Below are positions 37,036 to 49,312 of a stretch of 64,000 nucleotides of DNA, in pieces (the stretch's first letter is position 1; every line of letters starts with the position of its first letter). This stretch comes from Phoronis australis (lineage: Eukaryota; Phoronida; Phoronidae). The stretch spans positions 684,303 through 748,302 of the forward strand of contig NMRA01000070.1 in assembly GCA_002633005.1 (NCBI GenBank), given 5' to 3'. The position numbers and the translations under genes are program-made. The notes under the pieces were generated by a model. The model ran no database searches and was not told the origin of the DNA. It saw nothing but the letters and a program-made list of their open reading frames with translations.

Positions 37036-39239
37036 AACTTGAAAGTTACTACACATTACCAACCATATTCATCCCACGGGTACCTCATGCATGGTTAACT
37101 ACCGTTTGACGTGCAATTCTCTCACGTGATTTAACTCATTTGGAGTGTGAGATGCCTCCACACTTGGTATAATGGCGAGACTTCAGGGTACGCGCCACAG
37201 CAGCAGCGTAGAAATATTCTGACCATGAAACAAAGCAACTCGGAGAATAATTCAGGCCCGTTAAATAAACCTTTCACGGTGCTCCGTGTAATTTGCAGGT
37301 GTCAAGATGAAGTCTTGGGAGCGTCCGGCATAGGCATAGAGAAGGAGACATGAAAGAACATTTATAAGTATTAGTGCTGGACGTACAATTGAAAACCCTG
37401 GTCAGGAAGTTTTTTTAGGGGCATCCATTTGTTTGAATACTGCCAAAGAATCGCTTACCCTGATATAAGAACGTGCAAGTACATATTTCAGAGATGTTCG
37501 ATAAAATTACCAGAGCAATGCAATGTTGTATGTTTCCAGGGACCCCCTTTCAAGAGATAATGGAGTCATTTGTCTCTTAATGTTTCATTTTGGAAATTGT
37601 TTATCATTTGATATAATTCTCAGCTCTTGGAAGGGGCTCTTTGATGGCAACCATCTGTTGTCTGATTTATATCCTTTTTTCTTTTAAGGCTCACTCAAAG
37701 TGGGGCCCAAATGATATAACCAGTTCCTCCCTTTTCCCGTTTCTGTAAAATCGTGAAATCCTTTAAATTAATGAATGCGACCCGATGGTGGAAGAAGGGA
37801 CTTCATACCCCATGATGGAATCTATTGTCACTCTGTAAATCTATTAATGAGATAACGTTTGACATAATAATATTTGGATAGCACGCCTTTCATATTAAAG
37901 GGTGGGGTATCATAAATCCGCCACTGTCAATTATTTAAGAGGTGAAGTGGCAAAAATTTCGTTGGTCATGAAAACCACCAAATTTGTATATTTAAAGAAC
38001 AGCAAAATCAAGACTCAGCAACCTAATTTGCTAAAAATGGGAATAACAATAGCATCGACCGGAATCAAAAGATAGAACTCGAAGGCCACAATTTTTGAAA
38101 TACACAAAGGCAAAATTTTCTATGGTTCTATAACGATAAAAGTACCGGTATTTTGAACGAAAAATTTGAAGTACCGAGTTATCCATTAAGCTCAATAAGA
38201 AAAAAAATTGGGACCCTGTACAATACTGGGGCCCCATCCCTTAGTAAGAGTAGTGGAGACATAGGTCTTCGGGGGAGGGGGGATCTATGAGATAAAAAAC
38301 TGCAACAAAGGGCCTCGCGAATGCACGGAATAGGGATCTGCCTTGTCGTCACATGGAACAATCTAAAGTAGTGACCAGAGGGGGAGGGGGAAGCTTGAAA
38401 ATTAATGCGAAGTGAATATTGGTGATTCGTCTCGCCGTCACAGGGCCTATCAAAAGTTACAGTGAGCGGGAGCAGTTTGACTATTTCTACGAAAGGTATG
38501 AATTATAATGGTTAGGATACTAGACCTTTTAGAGATTGGGAACCTCATGAAACGGACGGCATCTGCTGATTCTACTTGTTCATATCCATGAAAACAAATG
38601 TCTATGAAGCTGTTCATCAGGGAGCACAACTTTTCTTCTCCATTTTTGTATCACTGCGCGATTGCGGTGGAGCAAAATGTACAAGAAATGCAATAAGACC
38701 CAACCGACACCTATAGGTGATACATGATGGTTTGAAGAACCTACAACGGTGATAAAAGACCTGTACTAGAGCTATTTTTGGTAAAAATTGAGCGGTACAC
38801 AAACATCAACATGGGACTATTGACAGGTAGTTTGGCCTAGGTGAAAAGGTTTCGTTTAGCTGAAAACAATCTCAATCGCTTTATCATGGGCTTAAAAAGG
38901 TTGAAATAAACAAATATTCGCATGGTCGTATGGTAAACGTGAGTCGTTTTTGATAATAAACAACACATACAACATCCAAAAAATTTTCATTGCATTGTGG
39001 AAAAGTAGATTTTCGTGTCCCCTTTGTGCTCCCATATTATCCCATCATTGTATTTCCATAAATTGTCCAGATACGATGCACGGCTGATCTTGTCGAAGCT
39101 ATATTAGTTAGCATGGCTCCGTCCGTCTATATGCCTGCAAAGCAAGAACCGATGACAATGGAAACAGTAAAAAACAAAAATTAGACAGATCCAATCCCAC
39201 TAGCTTCTTTCTTGAACCATTAAAGGGCCCCAAACTGAT
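37036..39239. other. Non-coding, diverged counterpart of 14346-16352
   Basis: Includes 37654-37842, absent from unit A. No coding frame. Divergence from unit A is obvious up to 39239, then stops abruptly at the identical block. Confidence 0.4.
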
Positions 39240-41090
39240 CTACGGATAATATTATCTTACAATCTCAACATCTGACAAACGTTCTCATTTGGACAACGTA
39301 AAAACTGATAATGATTTGACGTGTTCGTGAAGGCGAGCGGTGATACTTTTCACTCTTCAATGGAGAATTTGGCCATCTCCACTCCTAAAGAGGGTTATTA
39401 TCGGGGGAACTGTGTCTCTCCTCATTAACCCGCCACTACAGGACCAGCTTCATGGAATGTCACTTTCATGCTGTGTTTCTTATTGTTTCAATTAAAGGTT
39501 GCCATTGATATCAACAAAGATGTTATAGTTACCCATTTGTATAGAGTATCTTTGATAGCAAGAGCATTATTTGATGCGTGTAGTGTATCGTGAAGCGTGG
39601 GCGCGCTGTACCAATGTCGTTAGCATGCACACTTTTCAAAAAAACAACCTCTCTCCACCATAAAAATCTAATATATGAAATTGCCTAGTATTGTTACATT
39701 CAGAACTAGGGTAACAAAAACTGCCGGGATGCCAATATATTCATATTGGCACATTCATTTTTCTGCATAAACGAGCGGGTGGCTGTGAGAGTAAAGGATT
39801 CTAAGCCCGGAGCCGCATTGTTGAATTTTGTTTTTATCGTATGACTCTTTTCATTCCATTAGTTCAATTGTTATAATCAAACGGGTATCGCGTAACGCAA
39901 GCTTATAAAATGAGCTGGAATCAGTTAAGAGAACAGCTAAAACGGGAAAATTTGGGCCCGACGTTTTGGCTAAGAAGAAACAAAGCTGACCATGGTGGTA
40001 AGTGTACCGTTGATTTGTCTCTGTCAAGAGGACGTCTAGAAGACGGACACGAACTATTAATATACGGCGTACGTTGACCCTGGCGATCCTCTAGACGTCG
40101 ATAAGCCGTTCCTTGTCGTCAAACTGTTCGTGAACTATGTTAAAAATGCGTAGCGGAGACGGTTTGCGATAGCGCAGAACTCCAATTTGATCTTATTACA
40201 ATGTCTGTCATTTGATTACAACGAGTTGACAAGACAGTATGAAGGGGAAAGTCGTTATAATTTCACCAAACTCTTTATAACGAGTCACAAACGTCTGTTA
40301 AAAATATTGGCATTGTTTAGCTAAAGTTCCGTCTTCAATGCGTCACCGCCTTTCCTCACAGACGTCCATGAGCTCGCCCGATCAGTTAGTCACGCTCGTT
40401 GGTTTAGTGAGAAAATATTTTAATCTATATTTGTTGACAAAAATAAAATATTTCAGGTTCAACTATCCTGCTTTAACGTGGCTTGTTGCGGGTCATTGAT
40501 AGCCCTCGCAATATTTTATTTTTGACCCCGAAAAACAAGCAATGCACAAAAAAGGTAGAATAGATTTTTGCCAGTCCAATGGTGAATTTATCTCCGTGCA
40601 ATACATGAATTATAAATACCTACATTAAGTGAGCTAACCCATTTTACTGATGTTCTATTTGAAGCCCAGTGACGCTATTCACTTTTCGCTTATAAAACTG
40701 TGCCATCGCCTTGCATGTATTTTTTCGCTATGTAATTTTTTATTGGTTTACAGAACAGAAATACAGATATGTAAGACAAAAATCAAGCCATTCTCACTCT
40801 TAACATACACGCCCACATGCACCCGCCCCCAACCTTCTTTTAGTAGGATGTTGTCAGGCAAAAGTTATGGTTAACCAGTTGCTCCAGGTTGCATGGTATT
40901 CATCTAAATTACCATTATTCAATAAAATCCTTCTTTGAATACAAATTCTCTTTCTAATTTCTTAAGGAAATGGCAGAAACTGGGGATTATTTTTTACACC
41001 TGGATAGGTAAATAAAATGTTTTAATTGCAAACGTATCCAATTTAAAACTTTATTTTCATCACTTATGGGCATGCCAAAACATTGTTTTT
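39240..41090. other. 1,851-bp block identical to 16353-18203
   Basis: Second copy of the invariant block. Hairpin at 39730-39751, TATA at 39904-39909, ATGGTG followed by GTAAGT at 39992-40003, candidate acceptor ending at 40456, and the LINE ORF2 end at 40915. Confidence 0.8.
39904..40003 (+). promoter_or_regulatory. TATA promoter with possible short first exon, second copy
   Basis: Exact duplicate of 17017-17116. Nothing in the downstream sequence of this unit adds a further exon before the LINE. Confidence 0.4.
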
Positions 41091-44064
41091 TGTCAATAAC
41101 CATATTTATACCTTTCACCAACAACACCCAAGTGCGTAATTCTCCTATTAATGTTTTTATATTATTACATTCGAAAAAGATGTGATCTACTGTTTCACTT
41201 TCTGATTACATCAGAGTCCACCAGGTTATTTTTTTAAAAAAAGAGTTCGTTACAAGTATTCTATGTAATAGCTTAAACTGCAGTGTACATAACTTGAAAG
41301 CATAAGTAGTTTTAAAAGACAGTGAATATATTTTTTCCACTCATCACTTCGAAAGTTATAACCTTCTTCTTGAAATCTTTTTTGGGCAATAGGCAAAATT
41401 TTGTTGTGGCAGACAGTTTCATATATCATTTTAAATATTGATGTGCAGTTTAAAAAATTACGGATATTAAAAGGTATTATTGGTCCATATATCTTAATTA
41501 ACTGCATTTGTAATGGTCTTCTCCTCAGAAAGGACCTAATAGACTCAATCAGAGAACAATATTCCAAAAAGTTTGTAGATATATTCGAGATCTTTTTAAA
41601 TTCAGTAAATAAGTAAAAACTGTTATTTTCATCAAGTAGGTCTTTTTTAAAAAGAACACCACCACTAGCATACTTGCTAAAGAAAATAGATTTTTTGTCT
41701 ATTCGTATTTCATCGTTATGCCATAAACTTGTTGAGAGTAAATCATTCGCATCTTTATGAGGCTTTTTACAAATGAAAGAAGACCAGTTATTTAGAACTT
41801 TGTTCCAAAAAGGATTGATTACTTCAGTATGGCATTTAACAAAAACATTTTGATTCAGAATTAAGTAATCTCTTTATCCATGAAATTTTTATAGCCTTGT
41901 TCAAAAAATGATATTTAACATTTTAACTCTCCCTTCCTCCTTAAGTTTTGATTAACACATCTCTCTTCACTCTCTCAACTTTGTTATTCCTATTAAACTT
42001 AAAAATGCTGGCATTCAATTCATTCATAATAATGTCTGATTGAGTAGGCAGGGCTGTCATAATGTGAATCATTTTTGGCACCATCAAGGTCTTCACCACC
42101 GTAACTTTCCCAAAAAAGGAGATTTTTCGTATAGACCAAATTTTGATAAGACTATTGATTTCATCAATCTTCTCGTTGTAGTTGATGTCAATCATTTTTT
42201 CTAGGTCAACACTAAACTTGATACCCAGCATCTTAAATTCCGTCATACGCCATTCCAACTTCCATCTTGCGTGATGGAAAACATCTTTACAAATTTTTTT
42301 ACTGCCCAACCAAATAACATTAGTTTTGGAATAATTTACTCTCAAACCAGACATATCTGCATATGTACTCAAAACTTCCACAATAGCTTCCAAACTACGC
42401 CTTGAACCATCTAAGAAAAACGTTGTGGCATCAGCATACTGAGTAAGTATAAATTCCTCATTTCCTATTAGAATGCCTTTAATTTCCCTATCTTGTTTTG
42501 TCATCATAGCTAATACTTCAGCACATAAAATAAAACAGACGGAGAAAGAGGATCACCTTGTCTATAGCCCTGTGCAGAGTAAAACTTCTGGACAGGAAAC
42601 CGTTTTGAACAATGTATGACACGGGACAATTATAAAAGGTTTTAATTCAACGCTTAATTGAGGCCTTGAAATTAAATATATCCAAAACATTATTTATGAA
42701 GTTCCATGACAAGCTATCAAAAGCTTTTTTAAAACTATTTGTAATAACAGCCCCGGTATACCATTGTTTCACAGAAATTCATCATAATATCATAATATCT
42801 TATGTTTTCACTCATACATCTCCCTTTTATCAATCCCGTCTGATCCGGGGAAATTATATATTCAAGTAGCTTTCTTGTTCTTCTAGCATCCGGATGCCAA
42901 CTTGTAAACACTGTTGAGCAAAGTTATTGGTCTCCAGTTTATCATGAATTGTTTAGCCTTATCTGGCTTTGGAATTAAATTTACGAACCCAGTTTTTTGC
43001 GTGTTTGACAATTCACTTTTTTCATAGCTTTCATTTATGTGTCTTAAAACAAAATAGTCTAAATCTACCCAGAAAACCTTGAAGAATTCATTTGTGAACC
43101 ATCTGACCCGGGGATTTTTTCATTTTTTAATACAGTCCAGAGTTCATTATATGTTATGTGTCCCTCAAGCTCCATAGCAAAATTATCGGGAAGCTTATTT
43201 GAAACAATAAGGTGTTCTCTATTTTACTTTTTTCAATAGAACTGTTGTCAGAATAAAAAATTCGTAAAAATACGCGGCCACATCTAGTATCTTTTCTTGA
43301 TTTGTAATTATTTCTCAATTTTCCAATTCTATTTCATACATAAGTTTGTTATAAAAATGTCTCGATTCTAAGCTACAAAAATATTTTGTTGGGCGTTCCT
43401 CCTCCTCTATCCATTTTGCCCTGGATCTGACGTAATATCCTTTTAATTTCTCTGACCTTGTCTCTAGAAGAGCACTCTTTTTCCTTCTAAATCTTCAAAA
43501 GTTCTATCATCGACACATTGTTCAAAATTTTCTATTTCCTTCTCTAACTGATTGTATTGACTATCTCATTTTTTCTTTTTTTGAATCGAGTAAAAATAGT
43601 ATTTCTTCTCATTTCCATTAACAGAGCATCCAAAAATAGTTGATCATTTATAACAAACTGAATCACACTGTTCGAAATATTTTGAATTTTGTCTAAATGG
43701 TATACCGGAACGGCATATTGCTTTTTAACATCAGTTATTGTATCTTGAACGATGTCTACACATTTCTTGTCATTTAAAAGTGAATTGCTAAATTTCCAGA
43801 GTGCTTTATCTCTAATAATTTCTGTAAAATTTAGGTTTAACAAGACCCCAGAATGATCTGATGTATAGCTTGGAGCTATAGAAATTCTTTGGACACAATG
43901 CATCAAAGTTTTGGAAACCAAAAAAGTCAAGCCTAGCCTGCTTAATTGGATTTTTTCGTCGCCAATTGAATCTTCTCTTTGAAGGAAAAAATTCTCGAAA
44001 GGGATCACAGACATCAAACGTATTAATTATTCCCTTAAGAAATTTTGTAGCGTTTGGATTATTG
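40915..44064 (-). pseudogene. L1-type LINE ORF2, 3' part, unit B
   Basis: Contains the SDHS end of the endonuclease (about 43860), the RT and the C-terminal Cys/His segment. The RT catalytic box reads QYADA (about 42425): the second catalytic Asp became Ala, which removes activity regardless of frameshifts. The 5' part is carried away to 48833-49312 by a 4.77-kb insertion that cut the endonuclease just after NN in CNYRSCNN. Confidence 0.85.
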
Positions 44065-44151
44065 GGGACAAATAAAACAACAAGAATAATAAATATTTTA
44101 AGTTGTATTGGGAATTTCAGGGTCACAGCTCTACAAATAAATATTTCACAG

Positions 44152-44438
44152 AAGGAACCAGATGGGTTCCTTAATTACAAGAGATAACACACACATTTCC
44201 GATACCCAAAGTGTAACTGAGTATCGGATACTAAGTGGCACAGGTTAGCATAGTACCAAATGGGTACATAATACCAAATGGGTATTGGCCGATTGCCTAC
44301 CAACTGGGTCGAGCAAAGCGGCAAATTCAATAACAAGTACCAAGTGGGTACAAACTGCCAAATGGGCAAATATCATATAAAGTACCAAGTGGGTACACCA
44401 AACAGCCAACTGGGCTATAACAACCTGCAAAGCAGGTT
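44152..44438. repeat. Array of short hairpins with a shared core and covarying stems
   Basis: Eight sites share a CC-(5 bases)-GG core with a loop of type AANTG or AGATG: 44152-44172 (AAGGAACC/GGTTCCTT), 44253-44267 (GTACC/GGTAC), 44271-44285 (ATACC/GGTAT), 44299-44309 (ACC/GGT), 44337-44351 and 44382-44396 (GTACC/GGTAC), 44356-44368 (TGCC/GGCA), 44404-44416 (AGCC/GGCT). A perfect AACCTGC-AAA-GCAGGTT hairpin closes the array (44422-44438), and a CCGATAC/GTATCGG pair spans 44199-44227. Stem changes are matched on both sides. Spacing is irregular. Near the left end of the insertion, so subterminal protein-binding sites or structured RNA are possible. Confidence 0.7.
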
Positions 44439-44499
44439 CCGGACAAGCTGAGTGAGCAGACCAGCCGGAGTGATAAAAAGAGATATTGTAAGAAACGTG

Positions 44500-45080
44500 G
44501 TGTTGTGGCTCAGTATGTGCCACATGGGCAGGGTTGTTCATGGATGAACAATCCTGTCCACCGCCACAACTCACGTGGGGGCCGTGACCCTGGTAGGGGA
44601 GTGACAGGGGATGGGAGAAAAAGGTAGTCACCAGCAATGAGAAAAGGACTAATACCAGTCCCGGATTTGACTCCATATTCATTGAAGCTGCCCCCCCCCG
44701 CCCTCCGGGATGCAGGCACGATGTTAGACTTGGGGCACGGCACACGAGGACAGATTGGATACCTCACGGTGAACAGTACCGCTCCCGCCAAGCTCGAAGC
44801 CCAGCCACACCCTGGTCGCCGAGAGAAAGTTGTGATTGCTGCACATTACAGGCACCTCTACTGACCCCATACCACGCTCACCTAGCAGACACTGCTATGC
44901 CTTAACTACAAGGGAAATTGCACCACATAACGTGCAAGCACAAACCTACCTGGAGGACCTGCGGTGGTTCCCACCCGAGCATCGCATGGGACAGGACCAC
45001 CCTACACTCCCGGCCGGGCTTTCCCCGGGTCCAAGCCGCCCCCAAAAGTCAACTAAACCTCACTCATATCGCGGCAAATC
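44500..45080. other. GC-rich stretch within the insertion
   Basis: Much richer in G and C than the surrounding DNA. Includes a 28-base hairpin (44529-44556, one mismatch), a C-run (44691-44700) and several overlapping short frames on both strands, the longest 166 codons on minus (44245-44745), which runs through the hairpin array. None resembles a known protein. Confidence 0.45.
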
Positions 45081-45389
45081 CTAGCAAAATTCAGCCAGTT
45101 TAGGGCACACTTTAGTACCCCAAGTTTTGTGCCCCCCAATTATTACGAATCTAATGCATCATGTACGTGTATGAGCTAGGGTAGAGCAGCCCAAGAGAAC
45201 TGGCGTTCAGGTTCCTATGTGCGAATGTGTTGGTATTTTTGTGGAACAATTAACTTGCGTACCAGAGGAGGTAAGCGTTGTGACAATGGCTGGGGAGTGA
45301 CCTCACATGGAAGCACGTGCTGTTAGGGAAACTCGCTGCAAAATTGTATTGAGAACAGAAAGATTGTAGATTTCTTTTTATAAAACATT

Positions 45390-45740
45390 TTTATTTAGTT
45401 TTTTTTTATATTTTCATTTGTATTCTTTTTTTAATATTTTATGTAAATTTTAGAATATCTTTTATTTATTTTTTAATATTATTTCACTTTTTAAATATAT
45501 ATTTTTATTTAGTTTTTATATTTGTTATTTTTTAAATAGTTTGATTTGTTTTTATTTTTTTATTTCTCATATTTTCATTTGTGTTTTTTAAATATTTTAT
45601 GTAAATTTTGAAATATTTTATTTATTTTTTAATATTATTTTACTTTTTTAAATATATATTTTTATTTAGTTTTTATATTTGTTATTTAACTTTTTAAATA
45701 GTTTGATTTGTTTTGATTTGTTTTTATTTTTTTTATTTTT
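45390..45740. repeat. T-rich direct repeat, about 160-bp period, two copies
   Basis: TATGTAAATTTT recurs 158 bases apart (45440 and 45598) and GTTTGATTTG 162 bases apart (45539 and 45701), with the same order of TTTTTATTTAG and TTTTAATATTATTT motifs between. Almost only A and T. Confidence 0.65.
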
Positions 45741-47517
45741 TATATAAGTTAGAAAAGAAGTAATGGTGCAGGAAAGGTAAAAGACCATCAGCATGGGAGA
45801 TGTCATTTCATATAAATATTATGAACAGATCTAAAATCATTATTCAAACAGTCCTATTTATTTGCTGATGCTTTAAAGATGAAAACTGACCGATTGATAA
45901 AAATCATTAATTAAAACCATGTATCAAGCTATCGGCCACAGACAGACCTTCATACGGAAACTTGCATGTCTACTATATGTCTAAGAAAAATAAAATATCT
46001 ATAAAAATCCTACAGAACACAACTATACGAGAGAGGAGAGAGCAACAGGCTCTCAGGAATAATGATACCCCGAGTCGTATAAAATAGACAACATCAAGTA
46101 CACAAATCAGGAAGCAACTTGGTCTACAAAATATGATTGGCAGTAAAGGCCTAGCACCCTATCATTGTGTTCAACGAATATCCTAGAGCTAAGCAAAAGG
46201 ACAAATAACATTTGTGGTGTCGATGTCAGGAAAAGATGGTCACAACTAGTTAGGAAATGCAATTAAGCCTAGGGTTCTGGTATCATGAAAATTTAGTCTA
46301 GAAAGTTCCATTGCTGGCACGAGGTCATCAGCACTATGCAACAGGTTATTATGTAATTACATAAGAGTGAAACCACAGGCTGGCCCATTACCATGAAATC
46401 TGGGTCAATGAGCGCTGCAACTGAATTTGGGCTAGTGTGATCCCAGTGTGCTTTGGTGATAAAATTTTAGGAAGTAGGTTAGGCACATTTGCGTGCAATA
46501 TAGGTTAACAAAATGAAAGGTTACAAGATTTTGAAATCGTAAATTAAAAATCTTGTGTTAAAATATGTCAGACATTACCGGTAATCTGATATGATTTATA
46601 CGCCTAAACGGGCAGATGTAACCCACTAGTGTGAGTGACGCGTTTTCAAAAACTTGGCGCAGTGACATGGATACTGTTTAGGCCTACTAATAGCCCGGGT
46701 GTAGTGGATCCTGGGTTGCAGATGAAAACGACCCTACTTCCGCGGATAAGGACAACTGTTAGAGTGACTGGCTTAGACCTAATTACACCGAAATGAACTA
46801 GTATATACGAAAATCGTAAAATTAAAGGAAACAGGTAGAGCCGGTCATGCCCTCGCTCTGGAGGCACTCGAGCGCAGATTTCGTATGACTAAGCTATACG
46901 CGCCTGGGCAGTGGACAACTTAGCAGGCATGTGAGACGTGATCTCATCGATCATAACGTCCGCCTATCTGCCACTACAGTAGCCGACTATTCGAAAATCG
47001 TCTTGGTGGGAAATACCCGACCACGATGCTAGACGAAAAGAAAAGTTGACGCATTACCGTAACTTAAGCGCGGTTGGAATAGGTGTAAATTATGCCGAGA
47101 GAACGAAATGTGAAGTATTATGTGATAGGAATTGACACGAGTGTTTTAAAATGTTTAACACATTTTGTTGTTATTATTTTTATTTTATTAGTTTATTTTT
47201 CAATTATTATTTATTTAATTTGTAGGAAAGTTTTAGTGTACGTTTTAGTTTGTTTATTAGTTGTATTATATGTTGTTTTTTTATTTTTTTTATTTTTTTT
47301 GATTTTTTTTTCTGCGTCGGTAAAGTATACATCTTTTTTAAGTGTTGTTCAGAAGGAAGTATGCCGATCAAAAGGGTAGATAAACATGGTAGGGTTAGGG
47401 CCGGTGACGAAGTACTTGAAAAGGCCTAACAAACAACATATCCAAGGGTGAGTACAGTATCTGCGTATCTTTCATGGAAAGTCGAATAAAATGTCAACAG
47501 TGACATTCAAAGGGTTT

Positions 47518-47640
47518 TTTTATTATTATTATTTATTATTATTATAATTATTTTTGACTTTTTTATTATTATTACTTTTTGTTTTTTATTATTACTTTTT
47601 ATTATTGTTTTGTTTTACTTAGTACCTAAATTTCATTACT
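47518..47640. repeat. TTA microsatellite
   Basis: Runs of TTATTATTATTA interrupted by short T-runs and GACTTTTTTA or TTTTGTTTT. Lies in the 3' third of the 4.77-kb insertion. Confidence 0.75.
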
Positions 47641-47992
47641 ATTATTTTACCCACCAAAGTGGTTGCGCGCTATATGAGGACACTTCCATGTGTTAGACGC
47701 GGCACTTTCGAGCTTTACCGCACCAGGCTTCAGGGCGATATGGGATAGATTCCCATCTAGGTCTTAACCATTGTAAATCCCATCTGTTTACATCCATAAT
47801 ACCTCCAGTCCTGTTGGAATAGTACCAACTCCAGTGTTATGTAATTCCAGTATCCGCCATGTACCCAAACCATAAGTACGTCTGGAGCCGAGGTCACACA
47901 CTTGTCAAACCGCTGGCATTCAAGCTCGTTCTACATGGGTATCCAGACCCCAACTGTGCTTCACTCCTTGTTCAAGGCTTAAAATAGCTAGT

Positions 47993-48053
47993 GTCACGCA
48001 CTATCGTCACGCGCTTCCCTCTGTCACGCGCTAGCCTTTGCCTAACGCGCGTG
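47993..48053. repeat. GTCACGCRCT short repeats
   Basis: GTCACGCACT, GTCACGCGCT and GTCACGCGCT at about 20-25-base spacing, then the inverse form GCGCGTGAC. The latter could pair with any of the former as a hairpin. Confidence 0.5.
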
Positions 48054-48832
48054 ACTCAGTGGACATACTTTCGGTTATGGCGCGCGCGGTGAAAAAGTCA
48101 ACGGGAACCAAAAAAGTGGAGTTGAAATTCTTCGGCAAAATCACCCCAATCTCATAACTAAGCTTCATCGAAGATATGTATAGAAGTAAAATAAATGGAT
48201 CCATGAAGAAATGAACCGCTTTTTAAGTGATAGTTTTAAGTGTGGAATGTATTTTTGACGAGGTTAAACTCAAAATCAGTGGCCGGATTTGGCCAGACGA
48301 AATGGTACAGAAAGCGATGAGAAGTATTCTAGCCCCCAACCGGCCAACCGAGGGGCTACGCGTTGACTAGCCCCTGTCCTACCAGCCCCGTTGATAACCT
48401 TTATACCTCGCCGCCGGGTCTCATCCCCAAAGCAGACGGCGATTGTCACACGATATCCCACTTATACCCAGGGAAGTGGTGAAATGGCGAGGAATTGGTT
48501 TGGGTTTGAGGGATCATTAAAATCGAAAGAAATCGGCCGTTAGAAAAGCCATCTGTGGCTACAAATAATAAATAAGGGAAGTATCGTTTGTCCATGACAA
48601 TTAACGACGAACGGGAAGGAGTCTACTAGTTATAAACTTGTCTAATTAGGAAAACTTACGAGTGAATGTACTGTTGCTTGAGGCTGGGCCAACAGGAAGT
48701 TGGAGAGAAAGAACAAACAGCGCAACCATTGGACTTGGTAGGAACTAACCAGCAGTTGGATATGAAACATGAAGGGCTCTATAATGGTATTTGCCCAAAT
48801 AATAGGATTTATGTCAGAGTGCCATAAATCTC

Positions 48833-49312
48833 ATTATTGCAAGATCTATAATTGCAAGTATCCAGTTCTTGACTCAGAACTAAATTAAAATCTCCACATA
48901 AAATAAAGTTATCGACATCAATTTCTTCAATTATTGAAATTATATTACTATAAAAATTCGGGTTATCAGTATTTTTACAGTACAAATTTACAAGAACGAT
49001 CCTCTCTTCCTCCATAATTAGTTCTATAATAACATAATTTCCCGTAGGATCCTTGCTCACATTTTGAACAGTAAACTCAAAGTTATTGTTAAATATAACA
49101 GCTACTGCTCTTGAATTACTCTTGTAAGAGCTGAAATAATATGTGTAACCCCACTGAGACTCAATGTACGGCTCAAAATGACAAGCAAAGTGAGTGTCTT
49201 GTAGACGATATATGTTAAATGCTTCACTGTTCATGTAATTAAAGACATATCTTCTTTTATCTGGGGTTCCTAAACCCTGGCAATTAACTGAAAAGATATT
49301 AATTCCAATCAT
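48833..49312 (-). pseudogene. L1-type LINE ORF2, 5' part, unit B
   Basis: Frame from ATG 49312 reads the endonuclease N-terminus: FSVNCQGLGTPDKRR, LQDTHF (catalytic acidic residue), ILCGDFN and ELDTCNYRSCNN, then enters the insertion. It is the better copy of this region: the small deletion that breaks unit A just after the start is absent here. The remainder of the gene is at 40915-44064. Confidence 0.85.

Larger units (their letters stand above)
44065..48832. mobile_element. 4.77-kb insertion of unknown class with 7-bp target duplication
   Basis: The unit-A LINE reads GGATTATTGCAAGATC without interruption (21099-21114). Here ATTATTG occurs on both sides (44058-44064 and 48833-48839) of 4,768 foreign bases, as a target-site duplication would leave. 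The element begins GGGACAAATAAAACAAC and ends GTGCCATAAATCTC. No terminal inverted repeats, long terminal repeats or poly(A) end is evident, and no transposase, integrase or RT was recognised. Inside lie a hairpin array (44152-44438), a GC-rich stretch (44500-45080), a T-rich direct repeat (45390-45740), T-rich DNA (47100-47340) and a TTA microsatellite (47518-47640). Confidence 0.75.

Noticed and set aside
44152-44438. CRISPR array
   Set aside because: Spacing is irregular, units are 13-21 bases with variable stems, and the genome is eukaryotic.
44245-44745. 166-codon minus-strand protein with PIWYY and LVLCTHLVLC repeats
   Set aside because: The repetition reflects the DNA hairpin array; the frame is not supported elsewhere.
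47092-47379. 95-codon frame rich in Phe, Leu, Val and Ile, like a membrane protein
   Set aside because: The DNA is a run of T-rich low complexity; the hydrophobicity follows from base composition and no conserved motif is seen.
44065-48832. Insertion as LTR retrotransposon or TIR transposon
   Set aside because: The first and last few hundred bases are neither direct nor inverted repeats of each other, and no TG..CA ends are present.
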